From: Ponticaulis sp.
GTDB taxonomy: Bacteria; Pseudomonadota; Alphaproteobacteria; Caulobacterales; Hyphomonadaceae
Direction of reading: 5' to 3'
Length of the DNA stretch: 9,362 nucleotides
Assembly: GCA_002699325.1 (NCBI GenBank)
Contig: PABS01000048.1
Location: forward strand, 17,792 to 27,153
Shown: one piece after another, positions 6,688 through 9,362 of the stretch
How the letters are laid out: every line of letters begins with the position of its first letter
Numbering within the stretch: the first letter of the stretch is position 1
Program-made: the position numbers and the translations under genes
Notes under the pieces: model-generated
The model's database searches: none
What the model was told of the DNA's origin: nothing
What the model saw: the letters and a program-made list of their open reading frames with translations, nothing else

Positions 6688-7917
6688 ATGGCACGCTCAA
6701 AGACAGGCATTCAGATACCAGCCCCGGCCGTACGCCCGGGTGAGCGACCCAATTTCGACGATCTTGATATCCCTCAGGCAGGCGGATTGCCGCAGCCAGA
6801 CATTTCTGCTGACGCGAGCGACCTGAAAGACCTGTCTTTTGGACTTGTTCGGGTTTTGAATCATAATCACGGCGCTATTGGTGACTGGGACCCAGAACTG
6901 AGCGCAGACGCTTTGGTTTCAGGCCTGAAATCAATGGTGCTGACACGCGCCTATGATAACCGCATGCTCAAGATGCAGCGAACCAAGCGTCTTTCCTTCT
7001 ATATGAAGTGTCTCGGCGAAGAAGCCGTCGGCGTCGCCGGTGCCGCTGCGCTGCGTGCCGACGACATGCTTTTCCCATCTTATCGCCAGCAAGGTGCGCT
7101 GATTCATCGCGGCGCAGATCTGGTCGATATGATGTGTCACTGCATTTCAAACCAGAAAGACAATCTTCTTGGGCGGCAGCTCCCAATTCACTATGCGCGC
7201 AAGGACCTGAATTGGTTTTCAATCTCAGGTAATCTCGCAACGCAATTCCCCCAAGCTGTTGGTTGGAGCATGGCGAGCGCACTCAAGGGTAGCGACGCGC
7301 TTGCATCGACCTGGATCGGCGACGGCTCAACGGCAGAGGGTGACTTCCACTCAGCTCTGACATTGGCGTCGACCTATCGCGCACCAACAATCATGAACGT
7401 CGTCAATAACCAGTGGGCGATCTCGATGCACCAGTCCCTGTCGGCTGGCTCGGCGGCAACTTTCGCCTCGAAAGCAATCGGTTACGGCATCCCTGGTATT
7501 CGAGTGGACGGTAACGACTTCCTCGCAGTCTATGCTGTGACGAAATGGGCTGCTGACCGCGCCCGCGCCGGATATGGTCCGACGCTGATTGAGACCTACA
7601 CCTATCGAGGAGAGGCACACTCCACCTCCGATGACCCATCCAAGTATCGCCCGCAGGACGAATGGAAATCCTGGCCACTGGGAGATCCGGTTGAGCGTCT
7701 GAAGTCTCACCTGATCATGCGGGGCGACTGGACTGATGCCGAACATGACGACTGGGAAGAAGAGTGCACAGACCAGGTCACGAAGGCCTGGAAAGAAGCT
7801 ATTAGCTACGGCACCCTTGAAGAAGGCCCGCATGCGCCCGTTCAGACCATGTTTGACGACGTATTTGTGGAACAACCGTGGCATCTCAGACGTCAGAGAC
7901 AAGCACTGGGTTATTGA
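6688..7917 (+). CDS. bkdA1: Branched-chain 2-oxoacid dehydrogenase E1 component, alpha subunit
   Basis: This is the thiamine-diphosphate-dependent E1 alpha chain. With E1 beta it decarboxylates the 2-oxoacids of Val, Leu and Ile and acylates the lipoyl group of E2. At 409 residues it is close to the Pseudomonas protein. The TPP motif runs from GDGSTAEGDFH (211-221) to NN at 240-241. The GRQLPIHY segment (162-169) is typical of branched-chain rather than pyruvate enzymes. The active-site loop YRGEAHSTSDDPSKYR spans 306-321, with H311 and with S312 aligning to the regulated serine of the mitochondrial enzyme. The ATG at 6688 has GGGAG 9 bases upstream. An upstream in-frame TTG at 6577 would precede the promoter and add a hydrophobic leader, so it was rejected. 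It is the first gene of the operon. Confidence 0.95.
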   Translation: MARSKTGIQIPAPAVRPGERPNFDDLDIPQAGGLPQPDISADASDLKDLSFGLVRVLNHNHGAIGDWDPELSADALVSGLKSMVLTRAYDNRMLKMQRTKRLSFYMKCLGEEAVGVAGAAALRADDMLFPSYRQQGALIHRGADLVDMMCHCISNQKDNLLGRQLPIHYARKDLNWFSISGNLATQFPQAVGWSMASALKGSDALASTWIGDGSTAEGDFHSALTLASTYRAPTIMNVVNNQWAISMHQSLSAGSAATFASKAIGYGIPGIRVDGNDFLAVYAVTKWAADRARAGYGPTLIETYTYRGEAHSTSDDPSKYRPQDEWKSWPLGDPVERLKSHLIMRGDWTDAEHDDWEEECTDQVTKAWKEAISYGTLEEGPHAPVQTMFDDVFVEQPWHLRRQRQALGY

Positions 7918-7969
7918 TCACCCTCACCTTCTGAGAACCGATCTGACGACCCTTAAAGAGGTGCTGTGA

Positions 7970-8986
7970 ATGCCTTCCATGACGATGATTCAGGCGCTGA
8001 ACAACGCCCTGGACCTCAAACTCGAGTCTGACCCATCCGTTATCGCATTTGGCGAGGATGTCGGTTATTTTGGTGGCGTTTTCGGCGTCACCAAGGGCTT
8101 GCAGGAAAAGTACGGCGAAACCCGGGTTTACGACGCTCCGATCAATGAGGGTGCGATTGTTGCCATGGCCATGGGAATGGCCGTGAATGGTATGCGCCCC
8201 GTCGCCGAAATTCAGTTTGCCGATTATATTTTCCCCGGCTTTGATCAGATACTCTCCGAACTATCGCGCATTCGCTACCGCAGCGCGGGCCAGTTTGTGG
8301 CGCCTGTGACCATTCGGACGCCTTGCGGCGGCGGCATCTATGGTGGTCAAACACACTCCATGAGTCCGGAAGCGTTCTTCACGCACATTCCTGGCCTCAC
8401 GATCATTATGCCCTCCAACCCGTATGACGCTAAAGGGCTCCTGACTGCCGCCATCGAGTCTGATGATCCCGTCATCTTCTTCGAACCAAAACGCCTCTAT
8501 AATGGTCCCTTTTCGGGCGACCCGGGCATTCCTTCCAGCGCATGGTCAAAAAGCCCGAAAGGTGATGTGCCTGAAGAAAGTTACACAGTCCCAATTGGGG
8601 TGGCTGACGTCGTGCGCGAAGGCAGTGACGTCACTATGGTTGGGTATGGCACCATGGTTCACGTTGCACTGGCCGCAGCTGAAGCGCTTGGCATTGACGC
8701 TGAAATTATCGACCTGAGAACGCTCGTACCCTACGACATCGATACTGTCGTCAAATCTGTTTCCAAGACGGGGAGATGCATGGTGCTCCATGAAGCACCC
8801 AGAACGTCCGGTTTCGGCGCGGAACTGATCGCGCAGATTCAGGAAGACTGCTTCTACTCACTGGAAGCTCCAATCTCCCGCGTCACAGGCTGGGACACAC
8901 CCTATCCGCACGCGCACGAATGGAGTTACTTCCCTGGCAAAGCTCGCGTCGAGAAAGCGCTCAAAGCGCTTATGGAGACTGTGTAA
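7970..8986 (+). CDS. bkdA2: Branched-chain 2-oxoacid dehydrogenase E1 component, beta subunit
   Basis: This is the partner of E1 alpha in the alpha2-beta2 E1 enzyme. It supplies the glutamate that activates thiamine diphosphate and part of the substrate channel. The 338 residues match the usual length (Pseudomonas about 339). Visible motifs are FGEDVGYFGGVFGVTKGL (27-44), DAPINEGAIVAMAMGMAV (55-72) with E60 as the likely TPP-activating residue, and GGQTHSMSPEAFFTHIPGL (125-143) with H129. The C-terminal transketolase-like domain includes MVGYGTMVHVAL and HEAPRTSGFGAEL. The ATG at 7970 has GAGGTG 6 bases upstream. A 52-base gap separates it from bkdA1, the loosest junction of this operon, with no obvious terminator. 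Its TAA overlaps the E2 start. Confidence 0.96.
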   Translation: MPSMTMIQALNNALDLKLESDPSVIAFGEDVGYFGGVFGVTKGLQEKYGETRVYDAPINEGAIVAMAMGMAVNGMRPVAEIQFADYIFPGFDQILSELSRIRYRSAGQFVAPVTIRTPCGGGIYGGQTHSMSPEAFFTHIPGLTIIMPSNPYDAKGLLTAAIESDDPVIFFEPKRLYNGPFSGDPGIPSSAWSKSPKGDVPEESYTVPIGVADVVREGSDVTMVGYGTMVHVALAAAEALGIDAEIIDLRTLVPYDIDTVVKSVSKTGRCMVLHEAPRTSGFGAELIAQIQEDCFYSLEAPISRVTGWDTPYPHAHEWSYFPGKARVEKALKALMETV

Positions 8987-9362
8987 TGGCTAAACAGGTC
9001 ATCAAAATGCCAGATGTTGGCGAGGGCGTGGTCGAAGCAGAGATCGTCACATGGCATGTTAAAGTCGGCGACATGGTCGACGAGGATCAGGATGTCGTTG
9101 ATGTCATGACTGACAAGGCGACCGTTGAAATTCCTTCTCCGGTTAGTGGCAAGGTAGTGAGCATTTCTGGCGAAGCCGGAGAGCTCATTCCGGTCGGAAG
9201 CGAAATCATCGTCGTTGAAACCGATGCAGATGCCGAGACCGACTCCGAGAAACCGGCTGAGGGATCAACTGCAGCTCAAGACACGAAAGATGTCGCCTCA
9301 TCTCCAGCGGACGAGACTCCAACCCAACCACCCGCTGACGTGACAAAAGAACCTCCGCCTGA
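8986..9362 (+). CDS. bkdB: Branched-chain 2-oxoacid dehydrogenase E2 (dihydrolipoyl acyltransferase), partial, N-terminal part
   Basis: E2 is the core of the complex: its swinging lipoyl arm takes the acyl group from E1 and transfers it to CoA. The first 125 residues are present. The lipoyl domain (about 1-78) starts KQVIKMPDVGEG and carries the lipoylated lysine K44 in DVMTDKATVEIPSPVSG, the form typical of branched-chain E2. From about residue 79 begins the flexible linker, rich in Ala, Pro, Asp, Glu and Thr. The E3-binding and catalytic domains lie beyond the window. The ATG at 8986 overlaps the bkdA2 TAA by one base (TAATG), with GGAG 8 bases upstream. The symbol follows Pseudomonas use; other species call this gene bkdC. 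Assignment to branched-chain rather than pyruvate or 2-oxoglutarate E2 rests mainly on the adjacent E1 genes. Confidence 0.93.
   Translation, partial: MAKQVIKMPDVGEGVVEAEIVTWHVKVGDMVDEDQDVVDVMTDKATVEIPSPVSGKVVSISGEAGELIPVGSEIIVVETDADAETDSEKPAEGSTAAQDTKDVASSPADETPTQPPADVTKEPPP

Noticed and set aside
7351..7902. Minus-strand open frame of 183 residues opposite bkdA1.
   Set aside because: It is antisense to conserved E1 alpha sequence including the TPP motif, with no recognisable product features.
1..9362. Search for a novel defence, mobile or RNA-based system.
   Set aside because: Nearly all of the window is accounted for by two conserved metabolic operons. No repeats arrayed like CRISPR, transposase, integrase, tRNA or toxin-antitoxin pair is visible.

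Overview
The window is a moderately G+C-rich chromosomal segment, almost certainly from an alphaproteobacterium. It carries two divergent energy-metabolism operons. nuoC and nuoD are separate genes, NuoE has a long C-terminal extension ending in a helix-hairpin-helix-like domain, NuoG has no N7-cluster cysteines in the visible part, and the subunit sequences look mitochondrial. All of this fits Alphaproteobacteria. A Caulobacterales/Hyphomonadaceae-type marine lineage is possible, but the family cannot be fixed from this sequence.

Minus strand, 6345 down to 1: the front of the respiratory complex I (NADH:quinone oxidoreductase) operon, in order nuoA, nuoB, nuoC, nuoD, nuoE, nuoF, a small unnamed membrane protein, and nuoG (cut by the window edge). 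The genes are packed tightly. Four junctions overlap by one base (nuoA/nuoB, nuoD/nuoE, small ORF/nuoG and, on the other strand, bkdA2/E2). nuoC/nuoD are 2 bases apart, and the largest nuo gap is 30 bases (nuoE/nuoF). NuoE, F and G form the NADH-oxidising arm. NuoB, C and D form the connecting, quinone-reducing part. NuoA is a membrane subunit. Three genes appear to use non-ATG starts: nuoB GTG, nuoC TTG, nuoF GTG.

6346-6687: a 342-base divergent intergenic region with a plausible bkd promoter, a perfect 10-base palindrome just upstream of the bkdA1 ribosome binding site, a nested inverted repeat near the middle, and weaker candidate promoter elements for nuoA.

Plus strand, 6688 to the end: a branched-chain 2-oxoacid dehydrogenase operon: E1 alpha, E1 beta and the start of the lipoyl-bearing E2. 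This complex oxidises the 2-oxoacids of valine, leucine and isoleucine to acyl-CoA and makes NADH, which is the substrate of complex I. The two operons are therefore metabolically linked as well as adjacent.

All genes look intact apart from the two cut by the window edges. I saw no mobile element, CRISPR array, RNA gene or defence system. The window is mostly conserved core metabolism. The least explained items are the small membrane ORF inside the nuo operon, the NuoE extension, and the structure of the divergent control region.
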